From: Siphonodentalium dalli
Lineage: Eukaryota; Mollusca; Scaphopoda; Gadilida; Siphonodentaliidae
DNA: 64,000 nucleotides
Assembly: GCA_032622095.1 (NCBI GenBank)
Contig: CP136062.1
Location: forward strand, 200,237,828 to 200,301,827
Reading direction: 5' to 3'
Shown here: positions 50,662 through 63,549 of the stretch, piece by piece
How the letters are laid out: the number at the start of each line of letters is the position of its first letter
Position numbering within the stretch: the first letter of the stretch is position 1
Notes under the pieces: generated by a model
Database searches by the model: none
Told to the model about the DNA's origin: nothing
Seen by the model: the letters and a program-made list of their open reading frames with translations, nothing else
Program-made: the position numbers and the translations under genes

Positions 50662-53600
50662 GTCTACAGCACCCGAGATTCCCAGGCGGTCACCCATCCA
50701 GGTACTAACCGGGCTCGACGTTGCTTAACTTCGGTGATCGGACGAGAACCGGTGGTTTCAACGTGATATGGCCGTAGACATAAAGTCCCTGTAATTTAAA
50801 CAGCATATGGCTCCACATCCACCTGTGTTTGAAAAATTGAAATGCAAAAGTTTTGTCTACAGCACCCGAGATTCCCAGGCGGTCACCCATCCAGGTACTA
50901 ACCGGGCTCGACGTTGCTTAACTTCGGTGATCGGACGAGAACCGGTGGTTTCAACGTGATATGGCCGTAGACATAAAGTCCCTGTAATTTAAACAGCATA
51001 TGGCTCCACATCCACCTGTGTTTGAAAAATTGAAATGCAAAAGTTTTGTCTACAGCACCCGAGATTCCCAGGCGGTCACCCATCCAGGTACTAACCGGGC
51101 TCGACGTTGCTTAACTTCGGTGATCGGACGAGAACCGGTGGTTTCAACGTGATATGGCCGTAGACATAAAGTCCCTGTAATTTAAACAGCATATGGCTCC
51201 ACATCCACCTGTGTTTGAAAAATTGAAATGCAAAAGTTTTGTCTACAGCACCCGAGATTCCCAGGCGGTCACCCATCCAGGTACTAACCGGGCTCGACGT
51301 TGCTTAACTTCGGTGATCGGACGAGAACCGGTGGTTTCAACGTGATATGGCCGTAGACATAAAGTCCCTGTAATTTAAACAGCATATGGCTCCACATCCA
51401 CCTGTGTTTGAAAAATTGAAATGCAAAAGTTTTGTCTACAGCACCCGAGATTCCCAGGCGGTCACCCATCCAGGTACTAACCGGGCTCGACGTTGCTTAA
51501 CTTCGGTGATCGGACGAGAACCGGTGGTTTCAACGTGATATGGCCGTAGACATAAAGTCCCTGTAATTTAAACAGCATATGGCTCCACATCCACCTGTGT
51601 TTGAATAATTGAAATGCAAAAGTTTTGTCTACAGCACCCGAGATTCCCAGGCGGTCACCCATCCAGGTACTAACCGGGCTCGACGTTGCTTAACTTCGGT
51701 GATCGGACGAGAACCGGTGGTTTCAACGTGATATGGCCGTAGACATAAAGTCCCTGTAATTTAAACAGCATATGGCTCCACATCCACCTGTGTTTGAAAA
51801 ATTGAAATGCAAAAGTTTTGTCTACAGCACCCGAGATTCCCAGGCGGTCACCCATCCAGGTACTAACCGGGCTCGACGTTGCTTAACTTCGGTGATCGGA
51901 CGAGAACCGGTGGTTTCAACGTGATATGGCCGTAGACATAAAGTCCCTGTAATTTAAACAGCATATGGCTCCACATCCACCTGTGTTTGAAAAATTGAAA
52001 TGCAAAAGTTTTGTCTACAGCACCCGAGATTCCCAGGCGGTCACCCATCCAGGTACTAACCGGGCTCGACGTTGCTTAACTTCGGTGATCGGACGAGAAC
52101 CGGTGGTTTCAACGTGATATGGCCGTAGACATAAAGTCCCTGTAATTTAAACAGCATATGGCTCCACATCCACCTGTGTTTGAAAAATTGAAATGCAAAA
52201 GTTTTGTCTACAGCACCCGAGATTCCCAGGCGGTCACCCATCCAGGTACTAACCGGGCTCGACGTTGCTTAACTTCGGTGATCGGACGAGAACCGGTGGT
52301 TTCAACGTGATATGGCCGTAGACATAAAGTCCCTGTAATTTAAACAGCATATGGCTCCACATCCACCTGTGTTTGAAAAATTGAAATGCAAAAGTTTTGT
52401 CTACAGCACCCGAGATTCCCAGGCGGTCACCCATCCAGGTACTAACCGGGCTCGACGTTGCTTAACTTCGGTGATCGGACGAGAACCGGTGGTTTCAACG
52501 TGATATGGCCGTAGACATAAAGTCCCTGTAATTTAAACAGCATATGGCTCCACATCCACCTGTGTTTGAAAAATTGAAATGCAAAAGTTTTGTCTACAGC
52601 ACCCGAGATTCCCAGGCGGTCACCCATCCAGGTACTAACCGGGCTCGACGTTGCTTAACTTCGGTGATCGGACGAGAACCGGTGGTTTCAACGTGATATG
52701 GCCGTAGACATAAAGTCCCTGTAATTTAAACAGCATATGGCTCCACATCCACCTGTGTTTGAAAAATTGAAATGCAAAAGTTTTGTCTACAGAACCCGAG
52801 ATTCCCAGGCGGTCACCCATCCAGGTACTAACCGGGCTCGACGTTGCTTAACTTCGGTGATCGGACGAGAACCGGTGGTTTCAACGTGATATGGCCGTAG
52901 ACATAAAGTCCCTGTAATTTAAACAGCATATGGCTCCACATCCACCTGTGTTTGAAAAATTGAAATGCAAAAGTTTTGTCTACAGCACCCGAGATTCCCA
53001 GGCGGTCACCCATCCAGGTACTAACCGGGCTCGACGTTGCTTAACTTCGGTGATCGGACGAGAACCGGTGGTTTCAACGTGATATGGCCGTAGACATAAA
53101 GTCCCTGTAATTTAAACAGCATATGGCTCCACATCCACCTGTGTTTGAAAAATTGAAATGCAAAAGTTTTGTCTACAGCACCCGAGATTCCCAGGCGGTC
53201 ACCCATCCAGGTACTAACCGGGCTCGACGTTGCTTAACTTCGGTGATCGGACGAGAACCGGTGGTTTCAACGTGATATGGCCGTAGACATAAAGTCCCTG
53301 TAATTTAAACAGCATATGGCTCCACATCCACCTGTGTTTGAAAAATTGAAATGCAAAAGTTTTGTCTACAGCACCCGAGATTCCCAGGCGGTCACCCATT
53401 TAGGTACTAACCGGGCTCGACGTTGCTTAACTTCGGTGATCGGACGAGAACCGGTGGTTTCAACGTGATATGGCCGTAGACATAAAGTCCCTGTAATTTA
53501 AACAGCATATGGCTCCACATCCACCTGTGTTTGAAAAATTGAAATGCAAAAGTTTTGTCTACAGCACCCGAGATTCCCAGGCGGTCACCCATCCAGGTAC

Positions 53601-56600
53601 TAACCGGGCTCGACGTTGCTTAACTTCGGTGATCGGACGAGAACCGGTGGTTTCAACGTGATATGGCCGTAGACATAAAGTCCCTGTAATTTAAACAGCA
53701 TATGGCTCCACATCCACCTGTGTTTGAAAAATTGAAATGCAAAAGTCTTGTCTACAGCACCCGAGATTCCCAGGCGGTCACCCATCCAGGTACTAACCGG
53801 GCTCGACGTTGCTTAACTTCGGTGATCGGACGAGAACCGGTGGTTTCAACGTGATATGGCCGTAGACATAAAGTCCCTGTAATTTAAACAGCATATGGCT
53901 CCACATCCACCTGTGTTTGAAAAATTGAAATGCAAAAGTTTTGTCTACAGCACCCGAGATTCCCAGGCGGTCACCCATCCAGGTACTAACCGGGCTCGAC
54001 GTTGCTTAACTTCGGTGATCGGACGAGAACCGGTGGTTTCAACGTGATATGGCCGTAGACATAAAGTCCCTGTAATTTAAACAGCATATGGCTCCACATC
54101 CACCTGTGTTTGAAAAATTGAAATGCAAAAGTTTTGTCTACAGCACCCGAGATTCCCAGGCGGTCACCCATCCAGGTACTAACCGGGCTCGACGTTGCTT
54201 AACTTCGGTGATCGGACGAGAACCGGTGGTTTCAACGTGATATGGCCGTAGACATAAAGTCCCTGTAATTTAAACAGCATATGGCTCCACATCCACCTGT
54301 GTTTGAAAAATTGAAATGCAAAAGTTTTGTCTACAGCACCCGAGATTCCCAGGCGGTCACCCATCCAGGTACTAACCGGGCTCGACGTTGCTTAACTTCG
54401 GTGATCGGACGAGAACCGGTGGTTTCAACGTGATATGGCCGTAGACATAAAGTCCCTGTAATTTAAACAGCATATGGCTCCACATCCACCTGTGTTTGAA
54501 AAATTGAAATGCAAAAGTTTTGTCTGCAGCACCCGAGATTCCCAGGCGGTCACCCATCCAGGTACTAACCGGGCTCGACGTTGCTTAACTTCGGTGATCG
54601 GACGAGAACCGGTGGTTTCAACGTGATATGGCCGTAGACATAAAGTCCCTGTAATTTAAACAGCATATGGCTCCACATCCACCTGTGTTTGAAAAATTGA
54701 AATGCAAAAGTTTTGTCTACAGCACCCGAGATTCCCAGGCGGTCACCCATCCAGGTACTAACCGGGCTCGACGTTGCTTAACTTCGGTGATCGGACGAGA
54801 ACCGGTGGTTTCAACGTGATATGGCCGTAGACATAAAGTCCCTGTAATTTAAACAGCATATGGCTCCACATCCACCTGTGTTTGAAAAATTGAAATGCAA
54901 AAGTTTTGTCTACAGCACCCGAGATTCCCAGGCGGTCACCCATCCAGGTACTAACCGGGCTCGACGTTGCTTAACTTCGGTGATCGGACGAGAACCGGTG
55001 GTTTCAACGTGATATGGCCGTAGACATAAAGTCCCTGTAATTTAAACAGCATATGGCTCCACATCCACCTGTGTTTGAAAAATTGAAATGCATAAGTTTT
55101 GTCTACAGCACCCGAGATTCCCAGGCGGTCACCCATTCAGGTACTAACCGGGCTCGACGTTGCTTAACTTCGGTGATCGGACGAGAACCGGTGGTTTCAA
55201 CGTGATATGGCCGTAGACATAAAGTCCCTGTAATTTAAACAGCATATGGCTCCACATCCACCTGTGTTTGAAAAATTGAAATGCAAAAGTTTTGTCTACA
55301 GCACCCGAGATTCCCAGGCGGTCACCCATACAGGTACTAACCGGGCTCGACGTTGCTTAACTTCGGTGATCGGACGAGAACCGGTGGTTTCAACGTGATA
55401 TGGCCGTAGACATAAAGTCCCTGTAATTTAAACAGCATATGGCTCCACATCCACCTGTGTTTGAAAAATTGAAATGCAAAAGTTTTGTCTACAGCACCCG
55501 AGATTCCCAGGCGGTCACCCATCCAGGTACTAACCGGGCTCGACGTTGCTTAACTTCGGTGATCGGACGAGAACCGGTGGTTTCAACGTGATATGGCCGT
55601 AGACATAAAGTCCCTGTAATTTAAACAGCATATGGCTCCACATCCACCTGTGTTTGAAAAATTGAAATGCAAAAGTTTTGTCTGCAGCACCCGAGATTCC
55701 CAGGCGGTCACCCATCCAGGTACTAACCGGGCTCGACGTTGCTTAACTTCGGTGATCGGACGAGAACCGGTGGTTTCAACGTGATATGGCCGTAGACATA
55801 AAGTCCCTGTAATTTAAACAGCATATGGCTCCACATCCACCTGTGTTTGAAAAATTGAAATGCAAAAGTTTTGTCTACAGCACCCGAGATTCCCAGGCGG
55901 TCACCCATCCAGGTACTAACCGGGCTCGACGTTGCTTAACTTCGGTGATCGGACGAGAACCGGTGGTTTCAACGTGATATGGCCGTAGACATAAAGTCCC
56001 TGTAATTTAAACAGCATATGGCTCCACATCCACCTGTGTTTGAAAAATTGAAATGCAAAAGTTTTGTCTACAGCACCCGAGATTCCCAGGCGGTCACCCA
56101 TCCAGGTACTAACCGGGCTCGACGTTGCTTAACTTCGGTGATCGGACGAGAACCGGTGGTTTCAACGTGATATGGCCGTAGACATAAAGTCCCTGTAATT
56201 TAAACAGCATATGGCTCCACATCCACCTGTGTTTGAAAAATTGAAATGCAAAAGTTTTGTCTACAGCACCCGAGATTCCCAGGCGGTCACCCATTCAGGT
56301 ACTAACCGGGCTCGACGTTGCTTAACTTCGGTGATCGGACGAGAACCGGTGGTTTCAACGTGATATGGCCGTAGACATAAAGTCCGTGTAATTTAAACAG
56401 CATATGGCTCCACATCCACCTGTGTTTGAAAAATTGAAATGCAAAAGTTTTGTCTACAGCACCCGAGATTCCCAGGCTGTCACCCATCCAGGTACTAACC
56501 GGGCTCGACGTTGCTTAACTTCGGTGATCGGACGAGAACCGGTGGTTTCAACGTGATATGGCCGTAGACATAAAGTCCCTGTAATTTAAACAGCATATGG

Positions 56601-58113
56601 CTCCACATCCACCTGTGTTTGAAAAATTGAAATGCAAAAGTTTTGTCTGCAGCACCCGAGATTCCCAGGCGGTCACCCATCCAGGTACTAACCGGGCTCG
56701 ACGTTGCTTAACTTCGGTGATCGGACGAGAACCGGTGGTTTCAACGTGATATGGCCGTAGACATAAAGTCCCTGTAATTTAAACAGCATATGGCTCCACA
56801 TCCACCTGTGTTTGAAAAATTGAAATGCAAAAGTTTTGTCTACAGCACCCGAGATTCCCAGGCGGTCACCCATCCAGGTACTAACCGGGCTCGACGTTGC
56901 TTAACTTCGGTGATCGGACGAGAACCGGTGGTTTCAACGTGATATGGCCGTAGACATAAAGTCCCTGTAATTTAAACAGCATATGGCTCCACATCCACCT
57001 GTGTTTGAAAAATTGAAATGCAAAAGTTTTGTCTACAGCACCCGAGATTCCCAGGCGGTCACCCATCCAGGTACTAACCGGGCTCGACGTTGCTTAACTT
57101 CGGTGATCGGACGAGAACCGGTGGTTTCAACGTGATATGGCCGTAGACATAAAGTCCCTGTAATTTAAACAGCATATGGCTCCACATCCACCTGTGTTTG
57201 AAAAATTGAAATGCAAAAGTTTTGTCTACAGCACCCGAGATTCCCAGGCGGTCACCCATTCAGGTACTAACCGGGCTCGACGTTGCTTAACTTCGGTGAT
57301 CGGACGAGAACCGGTGGTTTCAACGTGATATGGCCGTAGACATAAAGTCCGTGTAATTTAAACAGCATATGGCTCCACATCCACCTGTGTTTGAAAAATT
57401 GAAATGCAAAAGTTTTGTCTACAGCACCCGAGATTCCCAGGCTGTCACCCATCCAGGTACTAACCGGGCTCGACGTTGCTTAACTTCGGTGATCGGACGA
57501 GAACCGGTGGTTTCAACGTGATATGGCCGTAGACATAAAGTCCCTGTAATTTAAACAGCATATGGCTCCACATCCACCTGTGTTTGAAAAATTGAAATGC
57601 AAAAGTTTTGTCTACAGCACCCGAGATTCCCAGGCGGTCACCCATCCAGGTACTAACCGGGCTCGACGTTGCTTAACTTCGGTGATCGGACGAGAACCGG
57701 TGGTTTCAACGTGATATGGCCGTAGACATAAAGTCCCTGTAATTTAAACAGCATATGGCTCCACATCCACCTGTGTTTGAAAAATTGAAATGCAAAAGTT
57801 TTGTCTACAGCACCCGAGATTCCCAGGCGGTCACCCATCCAGGTACTAACCGGGCTCGACGTTGCTTAACTTCGGTGATCGGACGAGAACCGGTGGTTTC
57901 AACGTGATATGGCCGTAGACATAAAGTCCCTGTAATTTAAACAGCATATGGCTCCACATCCACCTGTGTTTGAAAAATTGAAATGCAAAAGTTTTGTCTA
58001 CAGCACCCGAGATTCCCAGGCGGTCACCCATCCAGGTACTAACCGGGCTCGACGTTGCTTAACTTCGGTGATCGGACGAGAACCGGTGGTTTCAACGTGA
58101 TATGGCCGTAGAC
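50662..58113 (-). rRNA. 5S rRNA: 39 tandem 5S rRNA genes
   Basis: Gene 3' ends at 50662 + 193n (n = 0 to 38). Substitutions: acagaaccc at 52785; cccatttagg at 53364; tctgcag at 54522, 55680 and 56645; cccattcagg at 55101, 56259 and 57224; ggctgtcacc at 56452 and 57417. The T4 terminator after gene 55101 is interrupted (gcataag), leaving the T5 run; the backup after gene 51627 is interrupted (gaataattg), leaving T4. Confidence 0.97.
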
Positions 58114-58188
58114 ATAAAGTCCCTGTAATTTAAACAGCATATGGCTCCACATCCACCTGTGTTTGAAAAATTGAAATGCAAAAGTTTT

Positions 58189-58247
58189 GTCTACAGCACC
58201 CGAGATTCCCAGGCGGTCACCCATCCAGGTGTGATATGGCCGTAGAC
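58189..58247 (-). pseudogene. 5S rRNA: Internally deleted 5S copy 2
   Basis: Same 59-bp deletion. Upstream spacer variants: catcatatgg (-24) and gaaacattg (backup T5 destroyed). The next gene (58323) has cccgtccatg. Confidence 0.95.
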
Positions 58248-58322
58248 ATAAAGTCCCTGTAATTTAAACATCATATGGCTCCACATCCACCTGTGTTTGA
58301 AACATTGAAATGCAAAAGTTTT

Positions 58323-60563
58323 GTCTACAGCACCCGAGATTCCCAGGCGGTCACCCGTCCATGTACTAACCGGGCTCGACGTTGCTTAACTTCGGTGATC
58401 GGACGAGAACCGGTGGTTTCAACGTGATATGGCCGTAGACATAAAGTCCCTGTAATTTAAACAGCATATGGATCCACATCCACCTGTGTTTGAAAAATTG
58501 AAATGCAAAAGTTTTGTCTACAGCACCCGAGATTCCCAGGCGGTCACCCATCCAGGTACTAACCGGGCTCGACGTTGCTTAACTTCGGTGATCGGACGAG
58601 AACCGGTGGTTTCAACGTGATATGGCCGTAGACATAAAGTCCCTGTAATTTAAACAGCATATGGCTCCACATCCACCTGTGTTTGAAAAATTGAAATGCA
58701 AAAGTTTTGTCTACAGCACCCGAGATTCCCAGGCGGTCACCCATCCAGGTACTAACCGGGCTCGACGTTGCTTAACTTCGGTGATCGGACGAGAACCGGT
58801 GGTTTCAACGTGATATGGCCGTAGACATAAAGTCCCTGTACTTTAAACAGCATATGGCTCCACATCCACCTGTGTTTGAAAAATTGAAATGCAAAAGTTT
58901 TGTCTACAGCACCCGAGATTCCCAGGCGGTCACCCATCCAGGTACTAACCGGGCTCGACGTTGCTTAACTTCGGTGATCGGACGAGAACCGGTGGTTTCA
59001 ACGTGATATGGCCGTAGACATAAAGTCCCTGTAATTTAAACAGCATATGGCTCCACATCCACCTGTGTTTGAAAAATTGAAATGCAAAAGTTTTGTCTAC
59101 AGCACCCGAGATTCCCAGGCGGTCACCCATCCAGGTACTAACCGGGCTCGACGTTGCTTAACTTCGGTGATCGGACGAGAACCGGTGGTTTCAACGTGAT
59201 ATGGCCGTAGACATAAAGTCCCTGTAATTTAAACAGCATATGGCTCCACATCCACCTGTGTTTGAAAAATTGAAATGCAAAAGTTTTGTCTACAGCACCC
59301 GAGATTCCCAGGCGGTCACCCATCCAGGTACTAACCGGGCTCGACGTTGCTTAACTTCGGTGATCGGACGAGAACCGGTGGTTTCAACGTGATATGGCCG
59401 TAGACATAAAGTCCCTGTAATTTAAACAGCATATGGCTCCACATCCACCTGTGTTTGAAAAATTGAAATGCAAAAGTTTTGTCTACAGCACCCGAGATTC
59501 CCAGGCGGTCACCCATCCAGGTACTAACCGGGCTCGACGTTGCTTAACTTCGGTGATCGGACGAGAACCGGTGGTTTCAACGTGATATGGCCGTAGACAT
59601 AAAGTCCCTGTAATTTAAACAGCATATGGCTCCACATCCACCTGTGTTTGAAAAATTGAAATGCAAAAGTTTTGTCTACAGCACCCGAGATTCCCAGGCG
59701 GTCACCCATCCAGGTACTAACCGGGCTCGACGTTGCTTAACTTCGGTGATCGGACGAGAACCGGTGGTTTCAACGTGATATGGCCGTAGACATAAAGTCC
59801 CTGTAATTTAAACAGCATATGGCTCCACATCCACCTTTGTTTGAAAAATTGAAATGCAAAAGTTTTGTCTACAGCACCCGAGATTCCCAGGCGGTCACCC
59901 ATCCAGGTACTAACCGGGCTCGACGTTGCTTAACTTCGGTGATCGGACGAGAACCGGTGGTTTCAACGTGATATGGCCGTAGACATAAAGTCCCTGTAAT
60001 TTAAACAGCATATGGCTCCACATCCACCTGTGTTTGAAAAATTGAAATGCAAAAGTTTTGTCTACAGCACCCGAGATTCCCAGGCGGTCACCCATCCAGG
60101 TACTAACCGGGCTCGACGTTGCTTAACTTCGGTGATCGGACGAGAACCGGTGGTTTCAACGTGATATGGCCGTAGACATAAAGTCCCTGTAATTTAAACA
60201 GCATATGGCTCCACATCCACCTGTGTTTGAAAAATTGAAATGCAAAAGTTTTGTCTACAGCACCCGAGATTCCCAGGCGGTCACCCATCCAGGTACTAAC
60301 CGGGCTCGACGTTGCTTAACTTCGGTGATCGGACGAGAACCGGTGGTTTCAACGTGATATGGCCGTAGACATAAAGTCCCTGTAATTTAAACAGCATATG
60401 GCTCCACATCCACCTGTGTTTGAAAAATTGAAATGCAAAAGTTTTGTCTACAGCACCCGAGATTCCCAGGCGGTCACCCATCCAGGTACTAACCGGGCTC
60501 GACGTTGCTTAACTTCGGTGATCGGACGAGAACCGGTGGTTTCAACGTGATATGGCCGTAGAC
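58323..60563 (-). rRNA. 5S rRNA: 12 tandem 5S rRNA genes
   Basis: Gene 3' ends at 58323 + 193n (n = 0 to 11). The first has two changes near the C box (5S C79A and T84C). Other differences are in spacers: gatccacatc after 58323, ctttaaacag near 58840, acctttgtttg near 59837. Confidence 0.96.
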
Positions 60564-60638
60564 ATAAAGTCCCTGTAATTTAAACAGCATATGGCTCCAC
60601 ATCCACCTGTGTTTGAAAAATTGAAATGCAAAAGTTTT

Positions 60639-60697
60639 GTCTACAGTACCCGAGATTCCCAGGCGGTCACCCATCCAGGTGTGATATGGCCGTAGAC
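60639..60697 (-). pseudogene. 5S rRNA: Internally deleted 5S copy 3
   Basis: Same deletion plus one change near the 3' end (acagtaccc). Followed by gene 60773 with cccgtccatg, then gene 60966 whose T4 terminator is reduced to TTT (gcaaatg). Confidence 0.95.
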
Positions 60698-60772
60698 ATA
60701 AAGTCCCTGTAATTTAAACATCATATGGCTCCACATCCACCTGTGTTTGAAACATTGAAATGCAAAAGTTTT

Positions 60773-61662
60773 GTCTACAGCACCCGAGATTCCCAGGCGG
60801 TCACCCGTCCATGTACTAACCGGGCTCGACGTTGCTTAACTTCGGTGATCGGACGAGAACCGGTGGTTTCAAAGTGATATGGCCGTAGACATAAAGTCCC
60901 TGTAATTTAAACAGCATATGGCTCCACATCCACCTGTGTTTGAAAAATTGAAATGCAAATGTTTTGTCTACAGCACCCGAGATTCCCAGGCGGTCACCCA
61001 TCCAGGTACTAACCGGGCTCGACGTTGCTTAACTTCGGTGATCGGACGAGAACCGGTGGTTTCAACGTGATATGGCCGTAGACATAAAGTCCCTGTAATT
61101 TAAACAGCATATGGCTCCACATCCACCTGTGTTTGAAAAATTGAAATGCAAAAGTTTTGTCTACAGCACCCGAGATTCCCAGGCGGTCACCCATCCAGGT
61201 ACTAACCGGGCTCGACGTTGCTTAACTTCGGTGATCGGACGAGAACCGGTGGTTTCAACGTGATATGGCCGTAGACATAAAGTCCCTGTAATTTAAACAG
61301 CATATGGCTCCACATCCACCTGTGTTTGAAAAATTGAAATGCAAAAGTTTTGTCTACAGCACCCGAGATTCCCAGGCGGTCACCCATCCAGGTACTAACC
61401 GGGCTCGACGTTGCTTAACTTCGGTGATCGGACGAGAACCGGTGGTTTCAACGTGATATGGCCGTAGACATAAAGTCCCTGTAATTTAAACAGCATATGG
61501 CTCCACATCCACCTGTGTTTGAAAAATTGAAATGCAAAAGTTTTGTCTACAGCACCCGAGATTCCCAGGCGGTCACCCATCCAGGTACTAACCGGGCTCG
61601 ACGTTGCTTAACTTCGGTGATCGGACGAGAACCGGTGGTTTCAACGTGATATGGCCGTAGAC
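60773..61662 (-). rRNA. 5S rRNA: 5 tandem 5S rRNA genes
   Basis: Gene 3' ends 60773, 60966, 61159, 61352, 61545. Gene 60773 has the C79A/T84C variants and caaagtgat for caacgtgat. Gene 60966 lacks the T4 terminator but keeps the T5 backup. Confidence 0.96.
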
Positions 61663-61737
61663 ATAAAGTCCCTGTAATTTAAACAGCATATGGCTCCACA
61701 TCCACCTGTGTTTGAAAAATTGAAATGCAAAAGTTTT

Positions 61738-61796
61738 GTCTACAGCACCCGAGATTCCCAGGCGGTCACCCATCCAGGTGTGATATGGCCGTAGAC
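61738..61796 (-). pseudogene. 5S rRNA: Internally deleted 5S copy 4
   Basis: Same deletion and linked variants as copy 3; part of the same duplicated block of about 445 bp. Confidence 0.95.
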
Positions 61797-61871
61797 ATAA
61801 AGTCCCTGTAATTTAAACATCATATGGCTCCACATCCACCTGTGTTTGAAACATTGAAATGCAAAAGTTTT

Positions 61872-63340
61872 GTCTACAGCACCCGAGATTCCCAGGCGGT
61901 CACCCGTCCATGTACTAACCGGGCTCGACGTTGCTTAACTTCGGTGATCGGACGAGAACCGGTGGTTTCAACGTGATATGGCCGTAGACATAAAGTCCCT
62001 GTAATTTAAACAGCATATGGCTCCACATCCACCTGTGTTTGAAAAATTGAAATGCAAATGTTTTGTCTACAGCACCCGAGATTCCCAGGCGGTCACCCAT
62101 CCAGGTACTAACCGGGCTCGACGTTGCTTAACTTCGGTGATCGGACGAGAACCGGTGGTTTCAACGTGATATGGCCGTAGACATAAAGTCCCTGTAATTT
62201 AAACAGCATATGGCTCCACATCCACCTGTGTTTGAAAAATTGAAATGCAAAAGTTTTGTCTACAGCACCCGAGATTCCCAGGCGGTCACCCATCCAGGTA
62301 CTAACCGGGCTCGACGTTGCTTAACTTCGGTGATCGGACGAGAACCGGTGGTTTCAACGTGATATGGCCGTAGACATAAAGTCCCTGTAATTTAAACAGC
62401 ATATGGCTCCACATCCACCTGTGTTTGGAAAATTGAAATGCAAAAGTTTTGTCTACAGCACCCGAGATTCCCAGGCGGTCACCCATCCAGGTACTAACCG
62501 GGCTCGACGTTGCTTAACTTCGGTGATCGGACGAGAACCGGTGGTTTCAACGTGATATGGCCGTAGACATAAAGTCCCTGTAATTTAAACAGCATATGGC
62601 TCCACATCCACCTGTGTTTGAAAAATTGAAATGCAAAAGTTTTGTCTACAGCACCCGAGATTCCCAGGCGGTCACCCATCCAGGTACTAACCGGGCTCGA
62701 CGTTGCTTAACTTCGGTGATCGGACGAGAACCGGTGGTTTCAACGTGATATGGCCGTAGACATAAAGTCCCTGTAATTTAAACAGCATATGGCTCCACAT
62801 CCACCTGTGTTTGAAAAATTGAAATGCAAAAGTTTTGTCTACAGCACCCGAGATTCCCAGGCGGTCACCCATCCAGGTACTAACCGGGCTCGACGTTGCT
62901 TAACTTCGGTGATCGGACGAGAACCGGTGGTTTCAACGTGATATGGCCGTAGACATAAAGTCCCTGTAATTTAAACAGCATATGGCTCCACATCCACCTG
63001 TGTTTGAAAAATTGAAATGCAAAAGTTTTGTCTACAGCACCCGAGATTCCCAGGCGGTCACCCATCCAGGTACTAACCGGGCTCGACGTTGCTTAACTTC
63101 GGTGATCGGACGAGAACCGGTGGTTTCAACGTGATATGGCCGTAGACATAAAGTCCCTGTAATTTAAACAGCATATGGCTCCACATCCACCTGTGTTTGA
63201 AAAATTGAAATGCAAAAGTTTTGTCTACAGCACCCGAGATTCCCAGGCGGTCACCCATCCAGGTACTAACCGGGCTCGACGTTGCTTAACTTCGGTGATC
63301 GGACGAGAACCGGTGGTTTCAACGTGATATGGCCGTAGAC
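61872..63340 (-). rRNA. 5S rRNA: 8 tandem 5S rRNA genes
   Basis: Gene 3' ends at 61872 + 193n (n = 0 to 7). The first has C79A/T84C; the second (62065) has the TTT terminator variant. One spacer change near 62428 (tttggaaaattg). Confidence 0.96.
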
Positions 63341-63415
63341 ATAAAGTCCCTGTAATTTAAACAGCATATGGCTCCACATCCACCTGTGTTTGAAAAATTG
63401 AAATGCAAAAGTTTT

Positions 63416-63474
63416 GTCTACAGCACCCGAGATTCCCAGGCGGTCACCCATCCAGGTGTGATATGGCCGTAGAC
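63416..63474 (-). pseudogene. 5S rRNA: Internally deleted 5S copy 5
   Basis: Same deletion and linked variants as copies 3 and 4. Confidence 0.95.
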
Positions 63475-63549
63475 ATAAAGTCCCTGTAATTTAAACATCA
63501 TATGGCTCCACATCCACCTGTGTTTGAAACATTGAAATGCAAAAGTTTT

